In this document: positions 45,301 to 54,383 of the stretch, in pieces
How the letters are laid out: each line of letters begins with the position of its first letter
Numbering within the stretch: the first letter of the stretch is position 1
Assembly: GCA_030690365.1 (NCBI GenBank)
Contig: JAUYGX010000127.1
Coordinates: forward strand, 1-64,000
Direction of reading: 5' to 3'
Source of the DNA: Bacteroidales bacterium
GTDB lineage: Bacteria > Bacteroidota > Bacteroidia > Bacteroidales > F082
Length of the DNA: 64,000 nucleotides
Program-made: the position numbers and the translations under genes
The notes under the pieces: model-generated
Seen by the model: the letters and a program-made list of their open reading frames with translations, nothing else
The model's database searches: none
Told to the model about the DNA's origin: nothing

Positions 45301-48300
45301 GCATCAGCCGAGGCTGTCCAACTGAGTAAAATATCATACTCATCAGGGTCGGGATCGGTATTGATTTGATTTGAAAACACCAGATCTGTGGGTTGGGCTG
45401 TTGGAGCAGAAGTTAGGGATTCAGATCCCAGAATGTATTCTGTACCACTTTGATTGGTGAGCGTTAATGTATTTGCTTCCTGATCCAGTGTTGCATTTCC
45501 TTCAGTCCAGCTTGCTGTAGCATTATTTGCCCGATAGGCCAGATCTAAATCAGCTTCACCGGTAACAGCCTGATGTCCATCGTAGTTATATGTCAAGGTG
45601 TAAGTTGGTGAAGTTCCACCAGCTATAAACACGCCAAAATAATGATCGGGATATAATATCACCATATCACCCGGAGGCGTTGTTACATTGGGTGCAGCAT
45701 CCACGCGATAAATCTGAACACCATCGGGTGTGTCGGTAATTGTGCCAACGGTAACATCATCACCATCAGAAGAAGCTAAATTTACACTTGATGGCGAACT
45801 GTAATCGGCAATACTGGCATCACCGATTGCCGCGCCGGATGTCACCCAATCTGCATCGTCCATGTTTTGTAAAGTGCCGTTATTGCTGTTTGACGAATTA
45901 TCGCTCAGCGTTGTGCCGCTTCCGTTGGTCATTTGATAATAGGCCTCTAAACCGCTTTCACTGCCGGCAAGTTTTTTACACATATTTTCCTGGATTTCCG
46001 TCTGTGTGCGGGCGACATTCCAGATGCGGACTTCGTCCATTTGTCCATTGTAATAAAGGGTGCCGTTTCCTCGCGCACCCAAATAAAGTGGCCGATCTAC
46101 ATCGTCCGGCGCTTCATTTTCTGTTACCTCTGTGAGCTTAACCCCATCCATATATAAAATCAGTTTATTGGCGTCATTATCAAACACACCGGCAATATGG
46201 TGCCATTGGCCATCCGTCCAATCAATTGTATATACTGCTCCATCTGATGTTCTGCCATAAAAAATGACTTTTAAACTACTGGAAGTAGGCGCAGTTAATT
46301 GATAGGTCCCTGTTTGCCAGGTTCCGGATTCAATTAAAATCACCTCAGTGCTGAAAGTTTCCGAACACTTCACCCAGGTTTCAAGAGTAAAACTTGAGCC
46401 CCCCATATTTAGTGAAGCATCTGCGGGAACTGCCACATAATCATTCGTCCCGTCAAAATCGAGGGCATAGTTGGGCGTTGGAACAGCGGCATTGCTGGTT
46501 GCCTGCACTTTGGGGTTATTCGTTGCTGCATCTGTTAAATAAAGTTCACTTCCGCTGCTGCCATTATACTCAAATACCTGCAAAATATAATCGGTATTGG
46601 CTGTTAACCCGGTGACGCTAACACTTGCCCCGCTGCCATTATAGACGCAGTACCAGCCGGTGCTGCCAATCTGAGTTCCGCTGCCGAAGGTTGTGCTTGC
46701 CGTGTAGGTCGTTTCATCAACAGGTGTAGTAGTTCCTGAGTTCGCTGCTTTGGCAAAAACAACCCGCTTACTGCCATTGCCGTTGGTCCAGCTAATATCC
46801 ATTTGGGTTGCATAAACCTGGCTGAAGACGATATTAGTGGCTTGTGTTGTAGGAACAGAAATGGTCTCAGTTCCTAAAATATATTCCGATCCTGTTTGAT
46901 CGGCTAGAATAAGTGTTTTGGCCGTTGTGTTTAATGTAGCGTTTCCTTCGATCCAGCTTGCTGCGGCATTATTTGCCCTGTATGCCAGATCTAAATTGTT
47001 TTCATTACTTACGCTGGGATGCCCATCGTAATTGTAAGTTAAGGTATAAGTTGGCGAAGTACCCCCGGCAATAAATACACCGAAATAATGATCAGGATAT
47101 AATTCCGTCATATCACCCGGAGGCGTTGTTACGTTTGGAGCACCATCAACGCGGTAAATCTGAACGCCATCGGGTGTGCCGCTTATTGTGCCAACGGTAA
47201 CATCATCACCATCAGAAGAAGCTAAATTTACACTTGATGGCGAGCTGTAATCGGCAATACTTGCGTCGCCAATGGCAGCGCCGGATGTAACCCAATCAGT
47301 ATCGTCCATATTGTTTAAGGTACCGTGATTGCTGTTTAATGAATTATCGGTGAGTGTTGTACCGCTTCCATTGGTCATTTGATAATAAGCCACCAGCCCG
47401 CTTTCATTGCCGGCAAGTTTTTTACACATATTTTCCTGAATTTGGGTCTGAGTGCGGGCGACATTCCAGATGCGGACTTCGTCCATTTCCGCATTCACGA
47501 AATAAGTTCCATTTCCTCTTGCCCCGATTCCCAAGTTTAATGAAGCATTACCAGGTGCATTATTTTCCGTAGCTTCTTGTTTTTGTACACCATCTATATA
47601 AACTATTAGTTTATTGGCTGTATTGTCAAATACTCCGGCAATATGATGCCACTTATCATCTGTCCAATCAAATGTCGCTGTAGCACCGCTTGAGGATTCG
47701 CCATAAAAAGCTAATTTAATTTCATTTTGGTTGTATGAAGATAATTGATACCCACCGATCTGCCAATTTCCATATTCCAACAATATTTTCCAGGCACTCG
47801 AGTGGTTTGAAGATGATTTCACCCAGGTTTCAATTGTGAAGCTTGAATTAAACATATTGAGCGAAGCATTTGCCGGAACCGACACATAATCATTTGTCCC
47901 GTCAAAATCGAGGGCATAGTTAGGTACCGGCGTGTTGTTGGTAGCCTGCACTTTGGGGTTATTCGTTGCTTCATCTGTTAAATAAATTTCACTCCCGCTG
48001 TATCCATTGTATTCAAATACCTGGAAAATGTAATCGGTACTGGCTGTTAAATTGGTTATGCTGACGCTTGAACCGGTGCCATTGTAAACACAATACCAAC
48101 CGGTGGCGATTTCTGTTCCGCTGCCGAAGGAGGCATTTGCCGTGTAGGTCGTTTCATCAATAGGTGTAGTAGTTCCAGAGCTTGCTGCTTTGGCAAAAAC
48201 GGCCCGCTTACTGCCATCGCCGTTGGTCCAGCTAATATCCATTTGGGTTGCATAAACATTGCTGCAATTGATATTGGATGCCTGTGTTGTGGGAGTTTCG

Positions 48301-49430
48301 AACAGCTCCGGATTATTTATTAAATCGGGATAATTAGCGCCGTCGCCTCCAGCCATTTTCCAGACATTTGTAAAATCCCAGTCGGTAAAGGTGCTTTGGG
48401 TTTTCATTTGAGATGTTGTTTTAGCTGTTGCCCCTGTAGCCGACGATTGATTGGAAACTTCCGAGTCAAAAAAGTTATTAGTAAAAGTTGGGGTACCGCC
48501 ACTTTCATTTATTGCACCAATAAATCCTTTATCTGTTGCACCTCCGCAGTCAACGCTGCCTAAACTATAGCAATTTTCAATAGTTAAACTTCCCACTTGA
48601 TTTATATACCCTATAAAAGCCCCAAAAGAGGCATAAGTACCAGAGTTTCGGGTAACATTTCCTTTGCTGTAACAATTCGATAGTATTTCACTATCAGATG
48701 AATATATATAAAGTGAGCCGATGAGACCACCAGCCTCACTACCACCTGAAACATCACCTATACTAAAACACTGGGAGGGTGGTTCTACTGTGGCACCAAT
48801 GAGCCCACCAATTGCATCACCAGAGCCCGATACTGTAGCTCCACTAGAACATTTGGAAATACTACATGAAGACTGATTGTTAGAATATCCCATAAGCCCA
48901 CCAACTACTCTTTCACCAGTCACATTTCCGTCAATTACATGGCAATTCTCAATTATACTTGTCATTCTTCCAGCAACTCCCCCAACACACACTTTACCTG
49001 TAACATCTACATTTTCCATTATAATGTTACTTAATGATCCAGATGGTTCGATCATTCCAATGAAACCAACATAATCTTGCGAAGGCCTGTTAATGAACAA
49101 GTTAATTATTTTAAATCCATTTCCATTGTAACTTCCTGTGAAGAAATTATCCCAGGTTCCTATCGGAATAAACCCCTCACCACCATTATAAAAATCACCG
49201 CCGCTTTGGAAATCAGCCGCATCAAAAGTGATATTTGCCGTCTGTTTAAAATGCTTCGACCATTCACCGGAGTGTTCCGACAGATACTTGAGGTCGGTTT
49301 TGTTGGCAATCTGGTATGGATTGGCAGAAGTGCCGGCTCCTCCGGAATAGGTTTGAGCAAACAGGCTATACGCGCTAAAGATTAATACGCCAATTAGTAG
49401 GGTTAGTGTGTAGAATTTTTTCATTTTCAT
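42324..49430 (-). CDS. Giant multidomain T9SS-secreted surface protein
   Basis: 2368 residues with a signal peptide (ending near LFAQ). The order is: GLUG-like repeats (about 30-360, VGGLMGYS, IGGLIG, AGGLIGS); two near-copies of a unit of about 480 residues, each with a fibronectin-III-like domain (ISWTNG.GSKR), a LamG/concanavalin-like domain (YALDFDGTNDYV, MDEVRIWNVART) and an Ig-like stretch (YNYDGH); a third fibronectin-like domain; a right-handed beta-helix region (LRGIINDAAVGDDDVIEFD onward); and a C-terminal T9SS sorting domain ending LARFSNAEYSVVKKIIVQ. It should be exported to the cell surface and may bind glycans or other cells. The ligand is unknown. Confidence 0.85.
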   Translation of the reverse strand: MKMKKFYTLTLLIGVLIFSAYSLFAQTYSGGAGTSANPYQIANKTDLKYLSEHSGEWSKHFKQTANITFDAADFQSGGDFYNGGEGFIPIGTWDNFFTGSYNGNGFKIINLFINRPSQDYVGFIGMIEPSGSLSNIIMENVDVTGKVCVGGVAGRMTSIIENCHVIDGNVTGERVVGGLMGYSNNQSSCSISKCSSGATVSGSGDAIGGLIGATVEPPSQCFSIGDVSGGSEAGGLIGSLYIYSSDSEILSNCYSKGNVTRNSGTYASFGAFIGYINQVGSLTIENCYSLGSVDCGGATDKGFIGAINESGGTPTFTNNFFDSEVSNQSSATGATAKTTSQMKTQSTFTDWDFTNVWKMAGGDGANYPDLINNPELFETPTTQASNINCSNVYATQMDISWTNGDGSKRAVFAKAASSGTTTPIDETTYTANASFGSGTEIATGWYCVYNGTGSSVSITNLTASTDYIFQVFEYNGYSGSEIYLTDEATNNPKVQATNNTPVPNYALDFDGTNDYVSVPANASLNMFNSSFTIETWVKSSSNHSSAWKILLEYGNWQIGGYQLSSYNQNEIKLAFYGESSSGATATFDWTDDKWHHIAGVFDNTANKLIVYIDGVQKQEATENNAPGNASLNLGIGARGNGTYFVNAEMDEVRIWNVARTQTQIQENMCKKLAGNESGLVAYYQMTNGSGTTLTDNSLNSNHGTLNNMDDTDWVTSGAAIGDASIADYSSPSSVNLASSDGDDVTVGTISGTPDGVQIYRVDGAPNVTTPPGDMTELYPDHYFGVFIAGGTSPTYTLTYNYDGHPSVSNENNLDLAYRANNAAASWIEGNATLNTTAKTLILADQTGSEYILGTETISVPTTQATNIVFSQVYATQMDISWTNGNGSKRVVFAKAANSGTTTPVDETTYTASTTFGSGTQIGSTGWYCVYNGSGASVSVTGLTANTDYILQVFEYNGSSGSELYLTDAATNNPKVQATSNAAVPTPNYALDFDGTNDYVAVPADASLNMGGSSFTLETWVKCSETFSTEVILIESGTWQTGTYQLTAPTSSSLKVIFYGRTSDGAVYTIDWTDGQWHHIAGVFDNDANKLILYMDGVKLTEVTENEAPDDVDRPLYLGARGNGTLYYNGQMDEVRIWNVARTQTEIQENMCKKLAGSESGLEAYYQMTNGSGTTLSDNSSNSNNGTLQNMDDADWVTSGAAIGDASIADYSSPSSVNLASSDGDDVTVGTITDTPDGVQIYRVDAAPNVTTPPGDMVILYPDHYFGVFIAGGTSPTYTLTYNYDGHQAVTGEADLDLAYRANNATASWTEGNATLDQEANTLTLTNQSGTEYILGSESLTSAPTAQPTDLVFSNQINTDPDPDEYDILLSWTASADAESYIVVRNIGSAPTFEPANGTEYSAGAQTGGYVVYSGASTSATDANVSAGDYYYEVFAFNGSGSGTKYLTTDPLNGLSIVSLDGTETIPDSGSDPVTGSFPNAGVNITFPGGTSGTDLTVTKINSQPSANFQGNAGVKGMSPLYFIIESTNATPGSYTIVLDFSSLNLTEAKWLRFKVMKRADGNGYWKDITGEPHNGTIESRQTDGVWGKFTISGLTSFSEFGGGEGAFTVTSAADDGANTLRGIINDAAVGDDDVIEFDVASMGTNTITLSTTLEITKSLTLVALGSDGGIILDGGDAVRVLDIADTKTVTLKNMKIQNGYDDTSLAGGIWNNGSLTLINCVIWDNVEDGDGAAGGIIQYSETGVDDENDELNLINCTVTNNTANPWANSSTGGLVSWNGTVNIYNTIIYGNTGDLYSDVDEDMTIAEAYNSCIGNLSELNISAGSGNISSDPLFAGAAANPTHPYLIVSGSPCKDAGDNSYNTLTTDIRGENRIYNTTIDMGAYEWNPGDSYTLLIWDGSASTDWAAAANWNPEQVPATDFNVEIPDVANHPVIASGIGASCNVLTVNSGATLTVNSGGSLITNGTITNNGTITNELNISDGEYHIIASLNNNTLSGLFTGDYLLEWSEPNQEWAYLTSTDVPLEPVKGYFLWGMEKTTTHTFSGTPNTGNQSVALTASGSGDKQGFNLVGNPYPSSIDWSMLDDTYGAVYYWNPTTSGYVSWNNGSGAGSQYAAPMQGFFVYTGSAGTFSLSNSVRTHNGATGYYKIGHSKTLTKGLVLKTSCDNFSDELHLQFDEATAPTFELEHDAWKLMSSNENVSQLYSECPDGRLSIDVRPMQPTIQLGFTNSQAGEYLIGLKEIAGLEGVLLEDTRENIFTDLNQGDYLFSWNPTDDEHRFLLHLTTSGLPEKKTAECISIYYYGRKLFLKPMGGSQQGLITVMDIAGHQVLRKDINLNELISIELQVSSGVYLARFSNAEYSVVKKIIVQ
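45412..46858 (-). repeat. Tandem duplication unit 2 inside the giant surface gene
   Basis: About 1.44 kb unit (FN3-LamG-Ig) that repeats the unit at 46859-48298. Blocks such as the one encoding EVRIWNVART and the one encoding NNPKVQAT are nearly identical at DNA level, so the duplication is fairly recent or kept uniform by recombination. Boundaries are approximate. Confidence 0.7.
46859..48298 (-). repeat. Tandem duplication unit 1 inside the giant surface gene
   Basis: First of the two FN3-LamG-Ig units, starting at the residues TPTTQASNIN. The next unit starts VPTTQATNIV and a third FN3 starts APTAQPTDLV, marking the same junction three times. Boundaries are approximate. Confidence 0.7.
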
Positions 49431-49949
49431 TGTTTTATGATAGATGAATTTGTAAAATACTTTGTCAATTTATCCATAAGATTCCATCCTGTTTGCTGAT
49501 CGCTTTTTGGGCAAGGGCGGCCATCACCTGCTTGCTCAGCGGCATCGAAACAAACTTATAAAAGGCAAATGGAGGTTGCTGTTTGCCCATACACAATATC
49601 GGCAGACATAAAAACTAAGTTTCGTGCGATTTTTTTCGGGGATAGGCCTATTATTTCTTTTAATAATTTATTCATGAGTATCTTTTTATTTTTTGTGGTT
49701 ACAAAGAATACACCATTTAATCATTCCGGTTTATCTGATTATTTTTTCATCCTTACAATTTTATGTTGTTCCTTATTTCCGGTATCTAAAAACTTTATTT
49801 TTCATGCACCATGCGGCTTGATAAAAAACTCTCACTTCCTAATTATCTGTAAATTTAACTTTGAATTCAACTAAAAAATGTTTTAATTTGTTCAAAAAGG
49901 TAAAATTGACGAATTTGGACAAGATTTTTAGGTTTTTAGAAGCGTTTAT
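49431..49949. other. 519-base divergent intergenic region
   Basis: Separates the giant surface gene (minus) from the TPR-AraC gene (plus). It is A+T-rich, and no reading frame with coding character was found. It probably contains both promoters; one candidate -7 element is listed separately. Confidence 0.5.
49856..49863 (+). promoter_or_regulatory. Candidate -7 promoter element for the TPR-AraC gene
   Basis: TAACTTTG fits TAnnTTTG, 87 bases before the start at 49950. Confidence 0.35.
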
Positions 49950-51713
49950 ATGAATAAAACAGGATTTGCCTTGGTGGTTTTGATCTTTTTGCTGCCTGCC
50001 CGGCTATTTTCACAAGGGCTTAAGGATCAGGACACGATACTTTCGCGCATCGACCGTTTGCGCCATGTGCCGCAAAAATCCCTGTTGGATTCGATGTATT
50101 TTTTAACAGAAACCTTTGAGCGTTTGCCAACTAAAAATGCGAAAATTTATACCGAACGCATGCTCCCCATCCTGAAAAAAAGGAATACAGAGTATTACCT
50201 TTTGCTCATCTCATTTTATTCAAAATTCGCCGATTCGTCGTGTTATCAACTATTAGATGAAGGAATTTTGATTGCTAAAAAGGAAAATATGGAGCGATTA
50301 GAAGGCATTTTGTTTATCTCCAAAAGCCATAGGTTTAAGACGGACAGGGGGTACGACAGTTCCATGGTTTACCTGCTGAAGGCTAGAGACCTTTTTAAAA
50401 AGTTGGATAATGAAGCTGACCTGGTTGATGTTTTGCATCTGTTGGGCGATTTATATTATGCCTCCGGCTTGTACGATACGGCTGAAAAATATTACCGTGA
50501 AATAATGGTTCGCAAAGGCGATCTGTATCAATGGAATAAATGGCGAGCCGATGTCATCCATGATAATTTGGGTTTAATTGAAAAGAAAAGGGGAAATTAT
50601 CCTGAGGCTGCCCGGTATTTCAACAAAACCTTGGAGAAACTTTCCTGCCCTTATCAAACCTTGCGCGATTCGATGATGGGAGCCTATCTGGAAAGTGAGC
50701 TGGCAGATATTTACTTTTTAGCAAAGGATGATAAAAAATCGAAAGCCCACATGACCAGCGGCCTGGAAATTGCCCGCAAGCTTTCCCTTTATCACGAGTT
50801 GGCGGTATTTCTGAGCGTTAAAAGCGAATTGCTTTTGGAAGAAAACAAGCCTAAAGAAGCACTGGCTTCCCTAAATGAGGCGGAGAAATTGTTCCTGTCA
50901 AATCAGTTAAATGAACCAGAAACGGAGGTCAGGGTATTCCATCTTTTATCAAGAGCGTATCTGCGGCTTCAGAATATTGATCTGGCTGAAGCCTACCTGG
51001 ATAAATATGTTCAGACGAATGATTCCTTAGCCGGGGAGAAATCGGAGAAAGCATACATCAATATGCTTACAAATCACGATTACAATCAGTTGGCAGACAA
51101 GCTTACGATTACAAATATCCGCCTGAAATACTTAATCGCTTATTTGATTGGTGGCACACTCGCTGCCTTGATTTTGATCATGGGTTTATTGAGGATCAAA
51201 AAGCAGAACAAAGATTTGGTTGCTAAAAACCTGGCGTATTTTGAGCTGTTTGAAAAATGGGGTGCGCAAATTTCGCCACATGGCGTTAACAATGATTTGT
51301 CTGATGAAATGAGTAATGCGGCATTACTGTTTGAGCAATTTGAAAAATATTTAAGGTCAGAAAAGCCTTTTATTTCGTCAGAGTTCAATATCGTCACTGC
51401 TGCCGAGGCGATTTCCACCAACAGATCTTATCTTTCTAGTGCAATAAACACGATTAGTGGTGTCAATTTTTCAGCTTATATTAAAAAAGTGCGCATTAAA
51501 GAAGCGGTTAAATTGATCCATACCGGAGCTTTAAAAGAAGTGACTTTAGAAGGTGTTGGAAAAATTGTAGGTTATAATTCCCGCACCTCATTCATCAATG
51601 CCTTTAAAGAGCAAACAGGTGTAAGTCCATCGGTATTTGTAAAAAACATGCCTGACCCGAAACGTATTCCCATCAAAAGGATGAGGGTGGAAGATATGGA
51701 TTCGGTTTTGTAG
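49950..51713 (+). CDS. TPR-transmembrane-AraC transcriptional regulator
   Basis: 587 residues. A signal peptide (MNKTGFALVVLIFLLPARLFSQ) is followed by TPR-like repeats (about 120-350), one membrane helix (AYLIGGTLAALILIMGLLRI, about 390-412) and a C-terminal AraC HTH (about 465-575) with TNRSYLSSAINTISGVNFSAYIKKVR and VGYNSRTSFINAFKEQTGVSPSVF. The TPR part lies outside the membrane and the DNA-binding part inside, so it can pass a periplasmic signal straight to DNA without phosphotransfer. It is divergent from the giant surface gene, a natural candidate target. Confidence 0.88.
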   Translation: MNKTGFALVVLIFLLPARLFSQGLKDQDTILSRIDRLRHVPQKSLLDSMYFLTETFERLPTKNAKIYTERMLPILKKRNTEYYLLLISFYSKFADSSCYQLLDEGILIAKKENMERLEGILFISKSHRFKTDRGYDSSMVYLLKARDLFKKLDNEADLVDVLHLLGDLYYASGLYDTAEKYYREIMVRKGDLYQWNKWRADVIHDNLGLIEKKRGNYPEAARYFNKTLEKLSCPYQTLRDSMMGAYLESELADIYFLAKDDKKSKAHMTSGLEIARKLSLYHELAVFLSVKSELLLEENKPKEALASLNEAEKLFLSNQLNEPETEVRVFHLLSRAYLRLQNIDLAEAYLDKYVQTNDSLAGEKSEKAYINMLTNHDYNQLADKLTITNIRLKYLIAYLIGGTLAALILIMGLLRIKKQNKDLVAKNLAYFELFEKWGAQISPHGVNNDLSDEMSNAALLFEQFEKYLRSEKPFISSEFNIVTAAEAISTNRSYLSSAINTISGVNFSAYIKKVRIKEAVKLIHTGALKEVTLEGVGKIVGYNSRTSFINAFKEQTGVSPSVFVKNMPDPKRIPIKRMRVEDMDSVL

Positions 51714-51787
51714 TTTTATAAGCCTTTTCAATAAGGATTCCTGATGCTTTTACAAATATATCTGTGCCGATAGGCGATTTGTTTTTA

Positions 51788-52171
51788 TCAGGATGCTTCC
51801 ACTGTAATATCTATGTTTTGGCGCGTAGCAACTGCTGTACCGGTGTATTTGCTATTACCAGCATGGAAGCTTACACCGCTTTGCGATGTAAGCTGGTTCC
51901 ATCCCGTCAGCAATGCATTGTAGTTGGCAGCGGAAAGTGTGGCATACCAAAACATGTCCAACATAGTTGTTACATTGCTCACATCCCATGTGCCAAGGTT
52001 TTGATCAAAGGAATAGGCTCCATAAAACAAGTAATTCATATTGGCTACATTGGATACACCCCAGCCGCTAATATCCTGATTAAAACCGATGGCATCTTTA
52101 AGCATAACATTTAGCAGGGTTACCGTTGTGGGTAATTTCGCCGGCAAAGTGGTATTGAGCCTCAAATCCAA
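51788..52171 (-). pseudogene. DUF285/BspA-type surface protein fragment
   Basis: About 127 codons with repeats of the DUF285 type: FNQDISGWGVSNVANMNYLF and SFDQNLGTWDVSNVTTM, the W-x-V-S-x-V units of large Bacteroidota surface proteins. There is no signal peptide at the 5' end and no T9SS domain at the 3' end, so only an internal piece remains. It begins a run of gene fragments up to 54.4 kb. Confidence 0.65.
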
Positions 52172-52297
52172 AACAAAATATTTTTGTTTTCAGCTCCTCC
52201 CACTGATTAAAGCAATAACATTTCACTTTTTACAACCTGACTTATATACACAAAATGGCGATGTATTCATTTATCCAATTATATGGAAAAACTTTGT

Positions 52298-52750
52298 TTA
52301 ATCCCAAACAAAACGCCATTGGCCATTGGATTGTTTGCGCCAAACCGTGTGAAAAACACCGGTATAGACACGTTCGTTTCCGGTGGAGTCGGTTGAGGTG
52401 TAGGTGTATTTGCCATAGGTATATCCCAGATCGCCCGAGGCAGCTACTTCTACAAAATCCGGTTTCCAGACCAGGCTGGCTTGGCTTGATTCAGTTTTTT
52501 TCTGGTTGAAATAATTGGCTATCGCACTTTTTCCAACGATTAAACTGTCGTTCCGCATCAGAACGGCCTCGGCAGCAGCAAAGGCCAGAAATGCCTTTGG
52601 AATGCCTTCCTTTTGGGCATAGTCGTTAAATTCCTGCTCGGTTTTTAAGATTTCATTTTTCCATTTCGCGGTGGATTTTTTCTGTGAATCCACGTTACAC
52701 GAAACGAAAACAAGGAGTATGAAAAGGGTTAGCAGCTGATTTTTTTTCAT
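52298..52750 (-). CDS. DUF4440/SnoaL-like lipoprotein
   Basis: 150 residues with a lipoprotein signal (MKKNQLLTLFILLVFVSC) and a single NTF2-like/DUF4440 domain: ILKTEQEFNDYAQKEGIPKAF, then LVWKPDFVEVAASGDLGYTYGKYTY and a terminal WRKQSNGQWRFVWD. NTF2-like folds bind small ligands or act as isomerases; no active-site pair can be singled out here. A partial second copy lies at 53883-53975, with the YhcG-type gene between the two. The gene looks intact. Confidence 0.82.
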   Translation of the reverse strand: MKKNQLLTLFILLVFVSCNVDSQKKSTAKWKNEILKTEQEFNDYAQKEGIPKAFLAFAAAEAVLMRNDSLIVGKSAIANYFNQKKTESSQASLVWKPDFVEVAASGDLGYTYGKYTYTSTDSTGNERVYTGVFHTVWRKQSNGQWRFVWD

Positions 52751-52774
52751 TACTTTTTTTATACACAGTGGTTT

Positions 52775-53785
52775 TTATTCTCTTAATTGTTTTCTCGCAA
52801 TTCTTTCACGTGCTTCAATTAATGTTTGATGCAGTTTTTCTTCTAAGATTTTCTTTGGAGGGAGTTCTGTCCAATATTCGGCTACCATTATTCCATCTTT
52901 GTGCATTTCCAGAAGTTCAATTTGTTCTTTACTTGTAATAGCACAAAGAATCAGTCCAATTGGAGGTTTTTCTCCTTCATGTTTTTCATATTTATCCAAC
53001 CATTTCAGGTACAATTCCATTTGACCTTTATACTTTGCTTTAAACTTGTCAATTTTAAGTTCAATGGCTACTAATCTTTTTAATTTTCGATGATAAAACA
53101 ACAAATCCAAATTAAAGTCTTCCCCGTCAATTATCATCCGTTTTTGTCGTTCAATAAATGTAAATCCATTACCTAATTCTAAAATGAATAATTCAAGTTC
53201 CTTTAAAATTGCAGCTTCCAGGTCATTTTCAAGATAACCATCCTTTAATTCCAGAAAGTCGAGGAAATAGGGGTCTTTAAAAATACCTCTCTCAATAATA
53301 TTACTTTTATAAATTTGGATGTCGGCATTTTCTGTTCGTTCAAAAAATTTTTGTTCGATTTGTTTTCTTAATTCTCTAACACCTATTAAATTTTTGAATG
53401 CAAAATTTCCATAGAAATCCCTTGCTTTTTGGTCTTTTAGTGGGATAAGTACCAGAAAATGAGACCATGATAAATGTCGTGACAGTGTAACGACTTTTTC
53501 AATCTCAGGATATTTCTCAGTGAATTGAATCATTCGCCACAGATTTTTTTCTTCATAATTTTTTCCAAATTTTTCAACTAATTCTCGTGACACAGTAACG
53601 ACATTCTGTTTTCCGTATTCTGCTCTTTTGTTTTGTAGGATATGAGTCAAAATTCGGTTTCCGACATGCCAGAAAAGCAATGTTAAAGAGCTATTTACGT
53701 TTGAAATTACTTGAGTTTTTGTCCTTGCAATCAAGGAGACTAACTCATTTAGCAGCTTCTTATTTTCTAATTTTTCTATTGACAT
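52775..53785 (-). CDS. YhcG/DUF1016-family PD-(D/E)XK nuclease-like protein
   Basis: 336 residues from MSIEKLENKKLLNELV. The N-terminal DUF1016 helical region includes VISNVNSSLTLLFWHVGNRI and VVTVSRELVEKFGKNYEEKNLWRMIQF, and the C-terminal part carries the nuclease core FNLDLLFYHRKLKRLVAIELKIDKFKAKYKGQM (Asp then Glu-x-Lys). Family members are often near restriction or mobile regions; the biological role is not settled. The upstream start at 53821 adds a poor leader. It sits between a complete and a partial copy of the DUF4440 gene. Confidence 0.88.
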   Translation of the reverse strand: MSIEKLENKKLLNELVSLIARTKTQVISNVNSSLTLLFWHVGNRILTHILQNKRAEYGKQNVVTVSRELVEKFGKNYEEKNLWRMIQFTEKYPEIEKVVTLSRHLSWSHFLVLIPLKDQKARDFYGNFAFKNLIGVRELRKQIEQKFFERTENADIQIYKSNIIERGIFKDPYFLDFLELKDGYLENDLEAAILKELELFILELGNGFTFIERQKRMIIDGEDFNLDLLFYHRKLKRLVAIELKIDKFKAKYKGQMELYLKWLDKYEKHEGEKPPIGLILCAITSKEQIELLEMHKDGIMVAEYWTELPPKKILEEKLHQTLIEARERIARKQLRE

Positions 53786-53882
53786 TTTATAAATCTTCAG
53801 TCCATTTTTACGAAAATACAATTTTAATTAATTTCTAATTTAGATACTATTAAATTTGTCTTTTTCACATGGTGAATACCAT

Positions 53883-53975
53883 AAGTGTATTTGCCATACG
53901 TATATCCCAGATCGCCCGAGGCTGCTACTTCTACAAAATCCGGTTTCCAGATCAGGCTGGCCTTGTTTGAAACAG
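53883..53975 (-). pseudogene. Partial duplicate of the DUF4440 lipoprotein gene
   Basis: About 30 codons encode ASLIWKPDFVEVAASGDLGY and then TYGKYTY, nearly identical to the middle of the gene at 52298-52750 in the same orientation. The 5' and 3' ends of the copy are missing. DNA identity is high over roughly 90 bases, pointing to a recent partial duplication flanking the YhcG-type gene. Confidence 0.7.
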
Positions 53976-54035
53976 TTGTTTTGTCACTTTTTAGGCAGGA
54001 TAAGTACTTTAACTGAATGATTTAGTGAAGATAGG

Positions 54036-54383
54036 TCATTCTTTCAATTCATTCATAATAAACCCAAAAATTTCTGCTTTGTCCTTAATTCGTGAACTCT
54101 GAGTAAAAGATCCATAATGCCCCACATCTTTCATGACCTTAAGCAGGACGGGATTGGTTTGCGCGGCTCTGGTTTGCAGTCGTGCCACGAATTTATACGA
54201 ATGAAAAGGGGGTACACGATCGTCATTTTCGGATGTAACTACCAACATCACAGGATAGTTGATTTCCTCTTTAATATTTTGATAAGGTGAGTATGACAAA
54301 AGGTTAACAAAACTGGCGCTGTCTGTCGTTGTGCCAAAGTCAGCTGCAGAAATAAAGTCATCAAAGGAGGTTTGTTTGTAATC
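54036..54383 (-). pseudogene. C-terminal fragment of an S9 prolyl oligopeptidase
   Basis: In one frame: DYKQTSFDDFISAADFGTTT, then LLSYSPYQNIKEEINYPVML, VTSENDDRVPPFHSYKFVARLQ and VGHYGSFTQSSRIKDKAEIF. These are the last ~115 residues of S9A prolyl oligopeptidases, with the catalytic Asp (NDDRVP) and His (GHYG), but the catalytic Ser region and the propeller are missing. No start codon precedes it sensibly, so it is a remnant. Confidence 0.75.

Noticed and set aside
42043-49430. Large open frames on the opposite strand of the giant surface gene
   Set aside because: They mirror the repetitive Gly/Thr/Ser-rich coding sequence and carry no recognisable domain; shadow frames.
54036-54299. Short S9-like ORF considered as an intact small hydrolase
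   Set aside because: Homology continues upstream of the supposed start, and the catalytic serine part is missing, so it is a fragment.
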